From Rossellomorea aquimaris (GTDB lineage Bacteria; Bacillota; Bacilli; Bacillales; Bacillaceae_B): a stretch of DNA of 64,000 bases. The notes under the pieces were generated by a model. That model was not told where the DNA came from. It searched no databases and saw nothing but the letters and a program-made list of their open reading frames with translations. Below are positions 55,286 to 63,801 of this stretch, in pieces (the first letter of the stretch is position 1; each line of letters begins with the position of its first letter). The DNA is taken from assembly GCF_008180865.1 (NCBI RefSeq), contig NZ_VTEX01000007.1, positions 17,869 to 81,868 of the forward strand, written 5' to 3'. The translations under genes and the position numbers were made by a program.

Positions 55286-55687
55286 ATGGATAGCCAATCC
55301 TGCGTGAAAATCACGAATGAATGGGACATCGTTGCTGCCCGCCAGTTAGGAAGGAATGTAGCGAAAGAGCTCGGATTCGGTACCGTTGACCAAGCTCGTA
55401 TCACTACGGCTATCAGCGAATTAGCAAGGAACATCTATTTATATGCTGGCTACGGTCAGATTTGCATAGAAAAATTATTCGATGCCGGGAAAAAAGGTGT
55501 ACGAATTATCGCCTTGGACGAAGGACCCGGAATCGCAGATATTAGAAAAGTAATGGAAGATGGATATTCCACATCAGGCGGATTAGGAGCAGGTTTGCCT
55601 GGAGTCAAGCGTTTAATGGACGAGTTCAACGTTGAGTCTGTGCCGGGTGAAGGAACAGACATTAGGGCGACTAAGTGGCTCCGCTAG
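55286..55687 (+). CDS. rsbT: serine/threonine kinase RsbT
   Basis: A 133-residue GHKL kinase that phosphorylates RsbR and RsbS and, once released, activates RsbU. The N-box is ISELARNIYLYA and the G-boxes are DEGPGIAD and GLGAGLPG. It starts two bases after rsbS. Confidence 0.96.
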   Translation: MDSQSCVKITNEWDIVAARQLGRNVAKELGFGTVDQARITTAISELARNIYLYAGYGQICIEKLFDAGKKGVRIIALDEGPGIADIRKVMEDGYSTSGGLGAGLPGVKRLMDEFNVESVPGEGTDIRATKWLR

Positions 55688-55697
55688 GGGGAGTTAT

Positions 55698-56708
55698 ATG
55701 AATTTCAGAGATTTAATGGACTCTAAATATAGAGAAATTATTGAGCATTACCTAAATGAACAAGATGAAAAGGCTCTTTATTTAGGACAGAAATTTAGTC
55801 GTAAATCAATAGAGCATCATGTTTCACCTGAGGAGATCATAAGTCTCCATAAGAGTGTGATATTGGAAATGGAGCCCGATATACCACATCAGGTACTGCA
55901 CTCATTCGATATTTTACTTGAAGTCATGATAGGCTACGGTTTTGCTTATCGGGAGCATCAAAGTCTACGTACAAAACAACAAGAATTAAATAACGAAATA
56001 GATGTGGCATCCAACATGCAACAAACCCTGCTGGGGACCATGATACCTTCAGTAGAAGGCTTGGATATTGGAGCTGTAAGTGTACCTGCCAAAAAGATGA
56101 ATGGAGATTACTATCACTTTGTTCAGGATGAGAATGACAGCGTCAGTGTTGCCATTGCTGATGTGATCGGTAAGGGTATACCCGCAGCTCTTTGTATGTC
56201 CATGATCAAGTATGCGATGGATAGTCTACCTGAGTACCGGAATGAACCTAACGCTGTTTTGGAAAGCTTAAACAGAGTAGTGGAACAAAATGTAGATGCA
56301 AGTATGTTCATAACCATGTTTTACGGTGTATACAATTCGGCGGAACATCTATTTTCATACTCATCAGCTGGGCATGAACCTGGCTTTTTTTATAGAGCGT
56401 CAACCAACGAATTTGAAGATCTTGATGCAAAAGGTCTTCTATTAGGTGTAGATAAAAAAGCGAAGTACCGACAATACGAGAGACGGGTTGAGACAGGGGA
56501 CATGATCATTCTTCTCTCTGATGGAGTAACAGAGTGTCGTTCAGAAGAGGGCTTCATTGAAAGGGAAGATTTGGTTCAATTAATAAGCAAGTACAATCAC
56601 CTTCCTCCTCAAGAGATTGTCAATAACGTATACAAACAACTCGAGAAGCTGCAGCACTTTGAGCTTAGAGACGATTTCACTCTAATCATCATAAAAAGAA
56701 ATTCATAA
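55698..56708 (+). CDS. rsbU: RsbV-P phosphatase RsbU
   Basis: A 336-residue PP2C-type phosphatase. The N-terminal RsbU_N four-helix domain (about 1-85) binds RsbT. The PPM domain follows, with Asp residues in MNGDYYHFVQ and IADVIGKGIPAAL and DGVTECRSEEG. ATG 55698 follows GGGGGAG; the frame extends 22 codons into rsbT but without an RBS. Confidence 0.95.
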   Translation: MNFRDLMDSKYREIIEHYLNEQDEKALYLGQKFSRKSIEHHVSPEEIISLHKSVILEMEPDIPHQVLHSFDILLEVMIGYGFAYREHQSLRTKQQELNNEIDVASNMQQTLLGTMIPSVEGLDIGAVSVPAKKMNGDYYHFVQDENDSVSVAIADVIGKGIPAALCMSMIKYAMDSLPEYRNEPNAVLESLNRVVEQNVDASMFITMFYGVYNSAEHLFSYSSAGHEPGFFYRASTNEFEDLDAKGLLLGVDKKAKYRQYERRVETGDMIILLSDGVTECRSEEGFIEREDLVQLISKYNHLPPQEIVNNVYKQLEKLQHFELRDDFTLIIIKRNS

Positions 56709-56713
56709 ATAAA

Positions 56714-56739
56714 GTTTATTCCTGTTATAAATAGGGTAA
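56714..56739 (+). promoter_or_regulatory. SigB promoter upstream of rsbV
   Basis: GTTTAT (56714-56719), a 14-base spacer and GGGTAA (56734-56739) fit the SigB consensus GTTTAA-N13-15-GGGTAT. A SigB promoter at this place drives rsbV-rsbW-sigB-rsbX in B. subtilis and provides positive feedback. Confidence 0.85.
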
Positions 56740-56785
56740 ATGTACAAAGACTTATTATAAATGTTGCCAAAAAGGTGGTCTTTTT

Positions 56786-57118
56786 ATGAACTTATCAATA
56801 GATATGAAAGAAAAAGAGAACGAGCTGCTTGTTAAAGTAGCTGGTGAAATCGATGCATATACAGCACCAAAGCTTAAAGAAACGCTTCAACCCTCTGCTG
56901 AAGCTGATAATAAAGATATAACAGTTGATCTTTCAGACGTATCGTATATGGATAGTACTGGATTAGGTGTATTTGTTGGTCTTTTCAAAACGGTTAAAGC
57001 CCGCGGTGGGCAATTATATCTAATCGGCTTATCCGATCGTCTGCAGAGACTGTTTGATATTACAGGTTTAGGGGATATTATGAATATTAATTCCAAGGTA
57101 GAAGGTGGCGTGGAATGA
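56786..57118 (+). CDS. rsbV: anti-anti-sigma factor RsbV
   Basis: A 110-residue STAS protein. The regulatory Ser is in [15 protein letters not shown]. Dephosphorylated RsbV binds RsbW and frees SigB. Its stop overlaps the rsbW start (ATGATG/TGA). Confidence 0.96.
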   Translation: MNLSIDMKEKENELLVKVAGEIDAYTAPKLKETLQPSAEADNKDITVDLSDVSYMDSTGLGVFVGLFKTVKARGGQLYLIGLSDRLQRLFDITGLGDIMNINSKVEGGVE

Positions 57119-57585
57119 TGAAAGCTTTTGATTACATCGAGATGAAGATCCCCGCAAAGCCGGAATATGTAGGGGTCATTCGTTTGACGCTTTCAGGAAT
57201 TGCAAGTCGTATGGGATTTGACTACGATGCAATTGAGGATTTGAAGATTGCTACTAGTGAAGCTATCACAAATGCGGTTCAGCATGCGTATAAAGACAAC
57301 GACGGAGAAGTGGTTGTTGGATTCGCGCTATATGAGGATCGCCTTGAGGTTATGGTAGCGGATCACGGTGAAAGTTTTGATTTCAAAGAAATTCGCAGTG
57401 CTGTTGGTCCTTATCATGCCGATCATTCAGTGGAGTTCTTAAGAGAAGGTGGGTTAGGTCTTTACCTTATTGAGAGCTTGATGGATGATGTAAAAGTGCA
57501 TCACAAGGAGGGAGTGACAGTCTTTATGACTAAATTCCTATCAGGGGAGCAGGTGGAGAGGGATGAAAAAACTATCTCAACCTAA
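57115..57585 (+). CDS. rsbW: anti-sigma factor and RsbV kinase RsbW
   Basis: A 156-residue GHKL kinase/anti-sigma factor. The N-box is [13 protein letters not shown], and G-boxes are DHGESFD and GGLGLYLI. It sequesters SigB and phosphorylates RsbV. Overlaps rsbV by four bases and sigB by 23 bases; a second ATG at 57118 could serve. Confidence 0.96.
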   Translation: MMKAFDYIEMKIPAKPEYVGVIRLTLSGIASRMGFDYDAIEDLKIATSEAITNAVQHAYKDNDGEVVVGFALYEDRLEVMVADHGESFDFKEIRSAVGPYHADHSVEFLREGGLGLYLIESLMDDVKVHHKEGVTVFMTKFLSGEQVERDEKTIST

Positions 57586-58360
57586 CCAGCAGGCTCAAAA
57601 AGAAAAAGTACTACAATGGATCAAAGACTATCAGGAAAGAGAAGATGACGATGCACAAAGTCAACTGATCTTACATTACCAGAATCTTGTTGAATCCATT
57701 GCGAGGAAATATTCAAAGGGAAGATCTTTCCACGAAGACATTATCCAAGTAGGGATGATTGGATTGCTTGGTGCAATCAGAAGGTACGATGAATCTTTCG
57801 GTAGATCATTCGAGGCCTTTGCGATTCCGACAATCATTGGAGAGATAAAAAGGTTCCTGCGTGATAAAACGTGGAGCGTACATGTTCCGCGAAGAATTAA
57901 AGAGCTTGGTCCTAAAATTAAATCTACGGTTGAAGAGTTAACAAACAGTTTAGAACGTTCTCCTCAAGTCCATGAAATTGCTGAGTATCTGGAGGTTAGT
58001 GAAGAAGAAGTTCTGGAAGCAATGGAAATGGGTAGAAGTTACCAGGCATTATCGGTGGATCACTCGATTGAAGCGGATTCTGAGGGAAGTACTGTTACAA
58101 TATTGGATATTGTGGGAGATCAGGATGAGGGCTACGAGAAAGTCAATCAGCGTCTCGTTCTTGAGAAGGTACTTCACGTTCTTTCCGACAGAGAAAAGGC
58201 TATTATACAACACACCTATTTAGAAAATTTAAGCCAAAAAGAAGCTGGCGAGAAGCTCGGTATTTCCCAAATGCATGTTTCCCGTTTACAAAGAAGAGCG
58301 ATTAAAAAGCTTAGGGAAGCCATTCAGGAAGAGATGGACGATTCGGAGAGCCATTATTAA
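57563..58360 (+). CDS. sigB: general stress sigma factor SigB
   Basis: A 265-residue sigma-70 family (group 3) factor. Region 2 contains FHEDIIQVGMIGLLGAIRRYD and FEAFAIPTIIGEIKRFLRD; region 3 follows VHVPRRIKELGPKI; region 4 is HTYLENLSQKEAGEKLGISQ, a helix-turn-helix. It directs the general stress regulon. GAGAGGG precedes the ATG, within rsbW. Confidence 0.97.
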   Translation: MKKLSQPNQQAQKEKVLQWIKDYQEREDDDAQSQLILHYQNLVESIARKYSKGRSFHEDIIQVGMIGLLGAIRRYDESFGRSFEAFAIPTIIGEIKRFLRDKTWSVHVPRRIKELGPKIKSTVEELTNSLERSPQVHEIAEYLEVSEEEVLEAMEMGRSYQALSVDHSIEADSEGSTVTILDIVGDQDEGYEKVNQRLVLEKVLHVLSDREKAIIQHTYLENLSQKEAGEKLGISQMHVSRLQRRAIKKLREAIQEEMDDSESHY

Positions 58361-58956
58361 TGGCTTATCTTCAACAAAATGAAATAGAGCTTTATGCAGA
58401 GCAAGTATCGAAAAACGGAAATCCTTATTGTGGGGACAGTTATTTCTATACCTCTACAAGCGATTACTTTATCTGTGTTTTGGCCGATGGTTTAGGTAGC
58501 GGTAAGTTTGCTTATGAATCGTCTCATGTTGTCGTCGAGATAGTTGAAGAGCATCACCACGAGGATGTTGAAACCCTCATGACTCTTTGTAACGAAGCTC
58601 TTCAGAAAAAACGTGGCGCTGCAGTAGCGATCATTAAAGCGTATTACCATTCTAAAGAGTTTGTGTATAGCTGTGTAGGGAATATACGTTTTTATATGTA
58701 TGCACCTGAAGGAAAGATGACTTATCCATTACCGGTTACCGGGTATTTATCCGGAAGGCCGCAAACATATAAAACACAACGTTTTCATTACGATTCCAAC
58801 TCAAGATTTCTTATTCACTCAGATGGCCTGAGTATATCGGGAGTAAAGAATATCCTTCAAAGATATCCAACGCTTCATGGCGCTTTAGGTGATATTCAAT
58901 CTCTAGTCGACGGTACATCAGATGATACAACATACATTATTGGAAACTTACTCTAA
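58360..58956 (+). CDS. rsbX: RsbS/RsbR phosphatase RsbX
   Basis: A 198-residue PP2C-type phosphatase that resets the stressosome. Metal Asp residues are in NPYCGDSYFY and LADGLGSGKFA, with DGTSDDTTYI at the end. Start and the sigB stop overlap by one base (TAATG). A terminator ends the operon. Confidence 0.94.
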   Translation: MAYLQQNEIELYAEQVSKNGNPYCGDSYFYTSTSDYFICVLADGLGSGKFAYESSHVVVEIVEEHHHEDVETLMTLCNEALQKKRGAAVAIIKAYYHSKEFVYSCVGNIRFYMYAPEGKMTYPLPVTGYLSGRPQTYKTQRFHYDSNSRFLIHSDGLSISGVKNILQRYPTLHGALGDIQSLVDGTSDDTTYIIGNLL

Positions 58957-58980
58957 CGGTCTTAGGGTAAGTTTTTTTGT
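58944..58980 (+). terminator. intrinsic terminator of the sigB operon
   Basis: AAACTTACTCTAAC..AGGGTAAGTTT followed by TTTTTG; the 5' arm includes the rsbX stop region. Confidence 0.8.
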
Positions 58981-58983
58981 TTA

Positions 58984-59160
58984 GGCTCTTTACACAAAGA
59001 TTGGTGTTTTTAACATAAGCTCTGTCAATCGGTGTGTGCTGGTTGATGTAGTAGCACATAGTGGATTGTAGCGGAAGACACTGGACTCCTGCGGGAAATA
59101 GAGGCTCGACTTCCTCCCCGCGGAAAGCAAGTGTCTGGAGCGGAAAGGAAAGGTCCACGA
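58984..59160. repeat. composite repeat element, reduced copy D
   Basis: Begins GGCTCTTTACACAAAGATTGG (like the left terminus of copy C), then TAAGCTCTGTCAATCGGTGTG (like the flank of module II in copy A), then directly a shortened module I-like palindrome (59069-59142: GCGGAAGACACTGGACTCC .. AAGTGTCTGGAGCGG). Module II is missing. No right terminus is recognisable, so it looks like a deletion derivative. Confidence 0.65.
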
Positions 59161-59300
59161 TTTGTTCACAGAACGACTTACGTTGGCAAGTGCTTAATTT
59201 CAGAACAAATATATCCTTCCTTGTTGTTAATACACCTTTTCAATCCTCAAAGACAGTTATGGTAAAATAAACAAGAATCCTATTCATGGAGGTTATACCA

Positions 59301-61469
59301 ATGGCAGCAACATTAACAAATCAAGAACCACTACTTAACAGAGTATCAAAAGAATTGAACCTATCAATAAAAAATGTCAAAAACGTCATCTCACTACTGG
59401 AGGAAGGAAATACAGTCCCTTTCATCGCGCGTTATCGGAAAGAACAGACCGGAGCACTAGACGAAGTACAGATCCGAAATATAATGGATAAATGGAATTA
59501 CCTGCAAAACTTAGAGCAAAGAAAAGAAGAAGTTATTCGATTGATCGAAGAACAAGGGAAGCTGACCGAAGAGTTAACCCAGGCCATTAAAAAGGCGGAT
59601 AAGCTGCAAACGATAGAAGATTTGTATCGACCATATAAGCAAAAACGAAGAACAAAAGCGACCGTAGCGAAAGAAAAAGGGCTGGAACCTCTTGCAGAAT
59701 GGATTCTAACATTCCCCATATCAGGAGATCTTGAAGAAGAGGCTTCTCGCTACGTGACTGAAGATAAGGAATTAAAGACAACCGAGGAAGCTTTAACTGG
59801 AGCAAAAGACATTATTGCAGAGTACATTTCCGATGAAGCTTCATACCGAGAATACATAAGAAGTTATACATTCCGGAAAGGGTTAATTGAATCAAAGGTT
59901 AAAAAAGAAGAGGAAGATGAGAAAAAAGTTTTTGAAATGTACTACTCTTATCAAGAACCGATCCATAAAGTAGTTCCTCATCGGATTTTGGCGATGAACC
60001 GAGGGGAAAAGGAAGATATATTAAAGGTGAATATCCAGCCTGATACAGAAGGTATTGTGCACTATTTACAAAGGCAGGTCATTAAAAATGTTCACTCGAT
60101 CTCCGTTCCTCTTGTGAAAGAAGCAGTGGAGGATAGCTATAAAAGATTAATCCAACCATCGGTAGAAAGAGAAATTCGTAATGAATTAACAGAGAAAGCA
60201 GAGGATCAAGCCATTCATATCTTCTCTGAAAATTTGAGGAAATTATTGCTTCAACCGCCGATGAAAGGAAAAATGGTCTTGGGTGTAGACCCTGCTTTCC
60301 GAACAGGTTGCAAATTAGCAGTCATTGATGAAACAGGAAAAACTCTTGATATAAATGTGATTTATCCGCATTCATCCCATTCTCAACTCGAAAAGGCGGA
60401 AGAAGCGATCAAAGCGATAATGACAAAATATTCGATTGAGGTTGTCGCTATTGGAAATGGGACGGCATCCAGGGAAACAGAGCAATTTGTTGTGAATGTG
60501 TTAAAAGATATGGAACAACCGATTTTCTATTTAATTGTCAACGAAGCTGGAGCAAGTGTATATTCAGCATCAGATATTGCGAGAGAAGAGTTCCCGGATC
60601 TTCAGGTTGAAGAAAGAAGTGCCGTCTCCATCGCAAGAAGATTGCAGGATCCGTTAGCTGAATTAGTGAAAATCGATCCTAAATCTGTTGGAGTTGGGCA
60701 ATACCAGCATGATGTTTCACAAAAGAAGTTAAATGAATCACTAACCTTTGTGGTGGAAACGGCTGTTAACCAAGTGGGGGTAAATGTGAATACCGCCTCC
60801 TCATCACTATTACAATATGTTGCGGGACTCTCCAAGACGGTGGCTACTAATATTGTTAAAAAGAGAGAGGAAGAAGGCAAGTTTGTTTCCAGGTCCCAAT
60901 TAAAGAAAATTCCAAGACTTGGTGCAAAAACGTACGAACAATGTATTGGCTTCCTAAGAATAATGGATGGGAAAGAGTTACTCGATCGAACATCTATTCA
61001 TCCGGACAATTATAACGATGTGAAGAAGCTTCTTTCGAAAGTTGGGTTGACTGTAAATGACATCGGGTCCGAAGAACTGAGACAGTCCTTGAACCAATTG
61101 AAATTAGAAGAGGTCTCTGAGGAGTTGGAGATAGGGGGATTAACGCTCAAAGATATTGTGGATTCGTTAATTCGACCAGGGCGTGATCCACGGGATGAAT
61201 TTCCTAAACCTCTTCTCAAGAAGGATGTCTTGAAACTTGAAGATTTAACACAAGGTATGGAGTTGCAAGGGACAGTAAGAAATGTAGTGGATTTCGGTGC
61301 GTTTATCGATGTGGGTGTGAAACAGGATGGGCTTGTCCATATTTCAAAGCTGAAAAATGGTTTCGTTAAGCATCCATTAGATGTGGTGTCCGTTGGGGAT
61401 GTTGTGACCGTTTGGGTTGACAGCGTGGATGTTCAAAAAGGCAGAGTCGCATTGACGATGATTCAATAA
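59301..61469 (+). CDS. tex: Tex/YdcI family S1 RNA-binding protein
   Basis: A 722-residue Tex protein. N-terminal helical domain (about 1-200), YqgF/RNase H-like domain (about 320-430; VLGVDPAFRTGCKLAVID), helix-hairpin-helix segments (about 485-560; PRLGAKTYEQCIGFLRI) and a C-terminal S1 domain (about 645-720; GTVRNVVDFGAFIDVGVKQDGLVHIS). It binds nucleic acids and affects transcription and ribosome-associated RNA decay. ATG 59301 follows GGAGGT; the ATG at 59286 overlaps that site. Confidence 0.94.
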   Translation: MAATLTNQEPLLNRVSKELNLSIKNVKNVISLLEEGNTVPFIARYRKEQTGALDEVQIRNIMDKWNYLQNLEQRKEEVIRLIEEQGKLTEELTQAIKKADKLQTIEDLYRPYKQKRRTKATVAKEKGLEPLAEWILTFPISGDLEEEASRYVTEDKELKTTEEALTGAKDIIAEYISDEASYREYIRSYTFRKGLIESKVKKEEEDEKKVFEMYYSYQEPIHKVVPHRILAMNRGEKEDILKVNIQPDTEGIVHYLQRQVIKNVHSISVPLVKEAVEDSYKRLIQPSVEREIRNELTEKAEDQAIHIFSENLRKLLLQPPMKGKMVLGVDPAFRTGCKLAVIDETGKTLDINVIYPHSSHSQLEKAEEAIKAIMTKYSIEVVAIGNGTASRETEQFVVNVLKDMEQPIFYLIVNEAGASVYSASDIAREEFPDLQVEERSAVSIARRLQDPLAELVKIDPKSVGVGQYQHDVSQKKLNESLTFVVETAVNQVGVNVNTASSSLLQYVAGLSKTVATNIVKKREEEGKFVSRSQLKKIPRLGAKTYEQCIGFLRIMDGKELLDRTSIHPDNYNDVKKLLSKVGLTVNDIGSEELRQSLNQLKLEEVSEELEIGGLTLKDIVDSLIRPGRDPRDEFPKPLLKKDVLKLEDLTQGMELQGTVRNVVDFGAFIDVGVKQDGLVHISKLKNGFVKHPLDVVSVGDVVTVWVDSVDVQKGRVALTMIQ

Positions 61470-61473
61470 TCAG

Positions 61474-61524
61474 GTAAGAGCTGACTGCGGGGAGTGAATG
61501 CTATCTCAGGTCAGCTCTTTTTGC
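61474..61524 (+). terminator. intrinsic terminator of tex
   Basis: AAGAGCTGACTG..CAGGTCAGCTCTT followed by TTTG. Confidence 0.8.
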
Positions 61525-61556
61525 CATTTAGGATGGGCTATGATGGATGTCCATAC

Positions 61557-61670
61557 TTAAGAGCTGTTCTTCTTACGGTAAAAATACCAGCATTGATTAA
61601 GGAGTTTGATTTGATAGCGATCCTTCTCAAAATAGGCTCTCCTCAATTGATTCACAAGCCAGTTAGGCAT
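61557..61670 (-). CDS. cmpA: cortex morphogenetic protein CmpA
   Basis: A 37-codon minus-strand gene: starts MPNWLVNQLRRAYFEKDRYQ and continues IKLLNQCWYFYRKKNSS. This matches CmpA, the SpoVM/SpoIVA-linked quality-control adaptor that helps degrade SpoIVA through ClpXP when spore coat assembly fails. The ATG follows GGAGGTTACCCC. It lies between tex and the sprT-like gene on the opposite strand, the same place as in B. subtilis. It is so short that automatic calls miss it. Expression in the mother cell under SigE is known for B. subtilis, but no promoter was resolved here. Confidence 0.92.
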   Translation of the reverse strand: MPNWLVNQLRRAYFEKDRYQIKLLNQCWYFYRKKNSS

Positions 61671-61819
61671 GGGGTAACCTCCTTATCTCTAAGAAAGTGC
61701 CAGTTGAATCCATGTGGTGACATTCCTTGGAGTATTTTGTCATGCTGAAACAGTAAGGGTGATATCTAGTTTATGCTATAATAGGTTGTCATGTTCTAAT
61801 TAAGAAAGAAGGATTTCAA

Positions 61820-62296
61820 ATGACGGACGCTGAGCTGCAATTTCTTGTTGAAAAAATTTCCATTCAATCTTTTCACAAGCCTTTTCTTCATAAGGCATAT
61901 TTCAACCCAAGGTTAAGAACCACTGGGGGAAGGTATATGTTAGGCAGTCATAATATCGATATTAATCGTAAATATTTAGACGAGCATGGTATGGATGAAT
62001 TAATAGGAATCATTAAACATGAGTTGTGTCATTATCATTTACACATTGAAGGTAAAGGATATAAGCATGGAGATGAAGATTTTAAGAGACTTCTAAATGA
62101 AGTTGGGGGTCCAAGACATTGTTCAATATTAACGAGTGTGAATAATAGAAGAAGGTATTTGATTTATGAGTGCTCGAAGTGTGGTTTGGAGTTTAAAAGA
62201 AGAAGGAAGATCAATTTAAGAAAATATGTATGTGGGCGTTGTAAAGGCAGGCTTAAATTAGTGAAGGAAGTTATTATGAAGGAAGACAAATCTTGA
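61820..62296 (+). CDS. SprT family zinc metalloprotease-like protein YdcK
   Basis: A 158-residue SprT-like protein. The HExxH motif is in IIKHELCHYHLH and the C-terminal zinc ribbon is CSKCGLEFKRRRK..CGRCKG. Its function in bacteria is unknown; eukaryotic Spartan relatives cut DNA-protein crosslinks. AGAAGGA precedes the ATG. It is the last protein gene before the tRNA cluster, as in B. subtilis. Confidence 0.9.
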   Translation: MTDAELQFLVEKISIQSFHKPFLHKAYFNPRLRTTGGRYMLGSHNIDINRKYLDEHGMDELIGIIKHELCHYHLHIEGKGYKHGDEDFKRLLNEVGGPRHCSILTSVNNRRRYLIYECSKCGLEFKRRRKINLRKYVCGRCKGRLKLVKEVIMKEDKS

Positions 62297-62352
62297 GTGG
62301 TTATTCTCTTGATTACCATCATCTTTTTTTGATGAAAAGTGCTTGAAAGTAG

Positions 62353-62381
62353 TTGACAATAAATAGCTGAGTCATTATAAT
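62353..62381 (+). promoter_or_regulatory. SigA promoter of the tRNA cluster
   Basis: TTGACA (62353-62358), 17-base spacer, TATAAT (62376-62381): a perfect consensus about 35 bases before tRNA-Asn. Confidence 0.9.
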
Positions 62382-62424
62382 CTAAAGAGTCGATAAGACA
62401 AGTTAAGCGAAAAATACTTTACGT

Positions 62425-62499
62425 TCCGCAGTAGCTCAGTGGTAGAGCTATCGGCTGTTAACCGATCGGTCGCAAGTTCGAATCTTGCCTGCGGAGCCA
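62425..62499 (+). tRNA. tRNA-Asn (GTT)
   Basis: Cloverleaf with acceptor TCCGCAG/CTGCGGA, anticodon loop CTGTTAA (GTT) and encoded CCA. First of 11 tRNAs. Confidence 0.97.
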
Positions 62500-62506
62500 T
62501 TTTTAT

Positions 62507-62597
62507 GGGGAAGTACTCAAGTGGCTGAAGAGGCGCCCCTGCTAAGGGTGTAGGTCGGGCAACTGGCGCGAGGGTTCAAATCCCTCCTTCTCCGCCA
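62507..62597 (+). tRNA. tRNA-Ser (GCT)
   Basis: Class II tRNA of 91 nt with a long variable arm, acceptor GGGGAAG/CTTCTCC, anticodon GCT and encoded CCA. Confidence 0.96.
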
Positions 62598-62612
62598 TTA
62601 CTTTTAAAACAT

Positions 62613-62684
62613 GGCCCATTGGTCAAGCGGTTAAGACACCGCCCTTTCACGGCGGTAACACGGGTTCGAATCCCGTATGGGTCA
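62613..62684 (+). tRNA. tRNA-Glu (TTC)
   Basis: Acceptor GGCCCAT/ATGGGTC, anticodon loop CTTTCAC (TTC), discriminator A. CCA is not encoded (ATTTT follows). Confidence 0.96.
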
Positions 62685-62707
62685 TTTTCATTTTTGCTAT
62701 TGGCAAC

Positions 62708-62792
62708 TTAATAATAGCTATTTTGCTGACGCAGTTAATGAATGTTATTTTGACTGGCGTCAAGGTAATGAAAGTTATTTTGCTGGCGCAAA
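62708..62792. repeat. three degenerate copies of a TTATTTTG-TGGCG motif between tRNA genes
   Basis: AATAGCTATTTTGCTGACGC, AATGAATGTTATTTTGACTGGCG and AATGAAAGTTATTTTGCTGGCGC occur in succession about 30-33 bp apart, filling the space between tRNA-Glu and tRNA-Asp. Confidence 0.75.
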
Positions 62793-62799
62793 AAACTCT

Positions 62800-62876
62800 G
62801 GTCCGGTAGTTCAGTTGGTTAGAATGCCTGCCTGTCACGCAGGAGGTCGCGGGTTCGAGTCCCGTCCGGACCGCCA
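62800..62876 (+). tRNA. tRNA-Asp (GTC)
   Basis: Acceptor GGTCCGG/CCGGACC, anticodon loop CTGTCAC (GTC), encoded CCA. Relative to the B. subtilis trnS order (Asn-Ser-Glu-Gln-Lys-Leu-Leu) this gene is additional. Confidence 0.97.
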
Positions 62877-62897
62877 AATTATTTCTTTGAAAAGTTA

Positions 62898-62927
62898 TTG
62901 ACTTTAATATTTTGGACATGTTATTAT
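62898..62927 (+). promoter_or_regulatory. candidate SigA promoter upstream of tRNA-Gln
   Basis: TTGACT (62898-62903), 18-base spacer, TATTAT (62922-62927). Confidence 0.55.
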
Positions 62928-62956
62928 ATAAACCTCGTCACTTTTTGACGAAACAT

Positions 62957-63031
62957 TGGGCTATAGCCAAGCGGTAAGGCATCGCACTTTGACTGCGACA
63001 TGCGTTGGTTCGAATCCAGCTAGCCCAGCCA
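62957..63031 (+). tRNA. tRNA-Gln (TTG)
   Basis: Acceptor TGGGCTA/TAGCCCA, anticodon loop CTTTGAC (TTG), encoded CCA. Confidence 0.97.
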
Positions 63032-63036
63032 TTTAA

Positions 63037-63112
63037 GAGCCATTAGCTCAGTTGGTAGAGCATCTGACTTTTAATCAGAGGGTCGAAGGTTCGAATCCTT
63101 CATGGCTCACCA
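63037..63112 (+). tRNA. tRNA-Lys (TTT)
   Basis: Acceptor GAGCCAT/ATGGCTC, anticodon loop CTTTTAA (TTT), encoded CCA. Confidence 0.97.
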
Positions 63113-63141
63113 AAGATTTTTGCGAAAGCAAAATCATCTAT

Positions 63142-63223
63142 GCGGGTGTGGCGGAATTGGCAGACGCACCAGACTTAGGATCTGGCGCCGCAAGGCGTGG
63201 GGGTTCAAGTCCCTTCACCCGCA
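63142..63223 (+). tRNA. tRNA-Leu (TAG)
   Basis: Class II tRNA with acceptor GCGGGTG/CACCCGC, anticodon loop CTTAGGA (TAG) and a variable arm. CCA is not encoded. Confidence 0.96.
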
Positions 63224-63258
63224 CTTTAAAAGTTGTTGAAATAACTTATGATAAAGTA

Positions 63259-63287
63259 TTGACACAACAGATTATCCTCGATATAAT
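63259..63287 (+). promoter_or_regulatory. SigA promoter upstream of tRNA-Leu(GAG)
   Basis: TTGACA (63259-63264), 17-base spacer, TATAAT (63282-63287). It could drive the last four tRNAs and the rRNA genes. Confidence 0.88.
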
Positions 63288-63306
63288 AGTGTTTGTCGCT
63301 TAAAAC

Positions 63307-63392
<86 letters not shown>

Positions 63393-63410
63393 AAGCTTTT
63401 ACAACATATT

Positions 63411-63487
63411 GCGCCCGTAGCTCAATTGGATAGAGCGTTTGACTACGGATCAAAAGGTTAGGGGTTCGACTCCTCTCGGGCGCGCCA
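63411..63487 (+). tRNA. tRNA-Arg (ACG)
   Basis: Acceptor GCGCCCG/CGGGCGC, anticodon loop CTACGGA (ACG, read as ICG after deamination), encoded CCA. Confidence 0.97.
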
Positions 63488-63542
63488 TCTTGTTTCTACA
63501 AGCGAGTGTATCATACTCAATGTAATACATATGCTTTTCTGG

Positions 63543-63619
63543 CGGGAAGTAGCTCAGCTTGGTAGAGCACTTGGTTTGGGACCAAGGGGTCGCAGGTTCG
63601 AATCCTGTCTTCCCGACCA
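63543..63619 (+). tRNA. tRNA-Pro (TGG)
   Basis: Acceptor CGGGAAG/CTTCCCG, anticodon loop TTTGGGA (TGG), encoded CCA. Confidence 0.97.
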
Positions 63620-63633
63620 TCACAATATTATAT

Positions 63634-63707
63634 GCGGGTGTAGTTTAGTGGTAAAACCTCAGCCTTCCAAGCTGATGATGAGGGTTCGATTCCCTTCACC
63701 CGCTCCA
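63634..63707 (+). tRNA. tRNA-Gly (TCC)
   Basis: Acceptor GCGGGTG/CACCCGC, anticodon loop CTTCCAA (TCC), encoded CCA. Last tRNA before the 16S gene. Confidence 0.97.
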
Positions 63708-63801
63708 ATTTACTTCCTTTTATTGAACCTTGAAAACTGAACAAAACAAGACAATACGTCAACGTTAATTCTAGATTTATTTTTAAAGAGCTATTCAAAC
63801 T

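Noticed and set aside
61494..61748. 84-codon plus-strand ORF after tex
   Set aside because: It overlaps the tex terminator, lacks an RBS and lies opposite the convincing cmpA gene.
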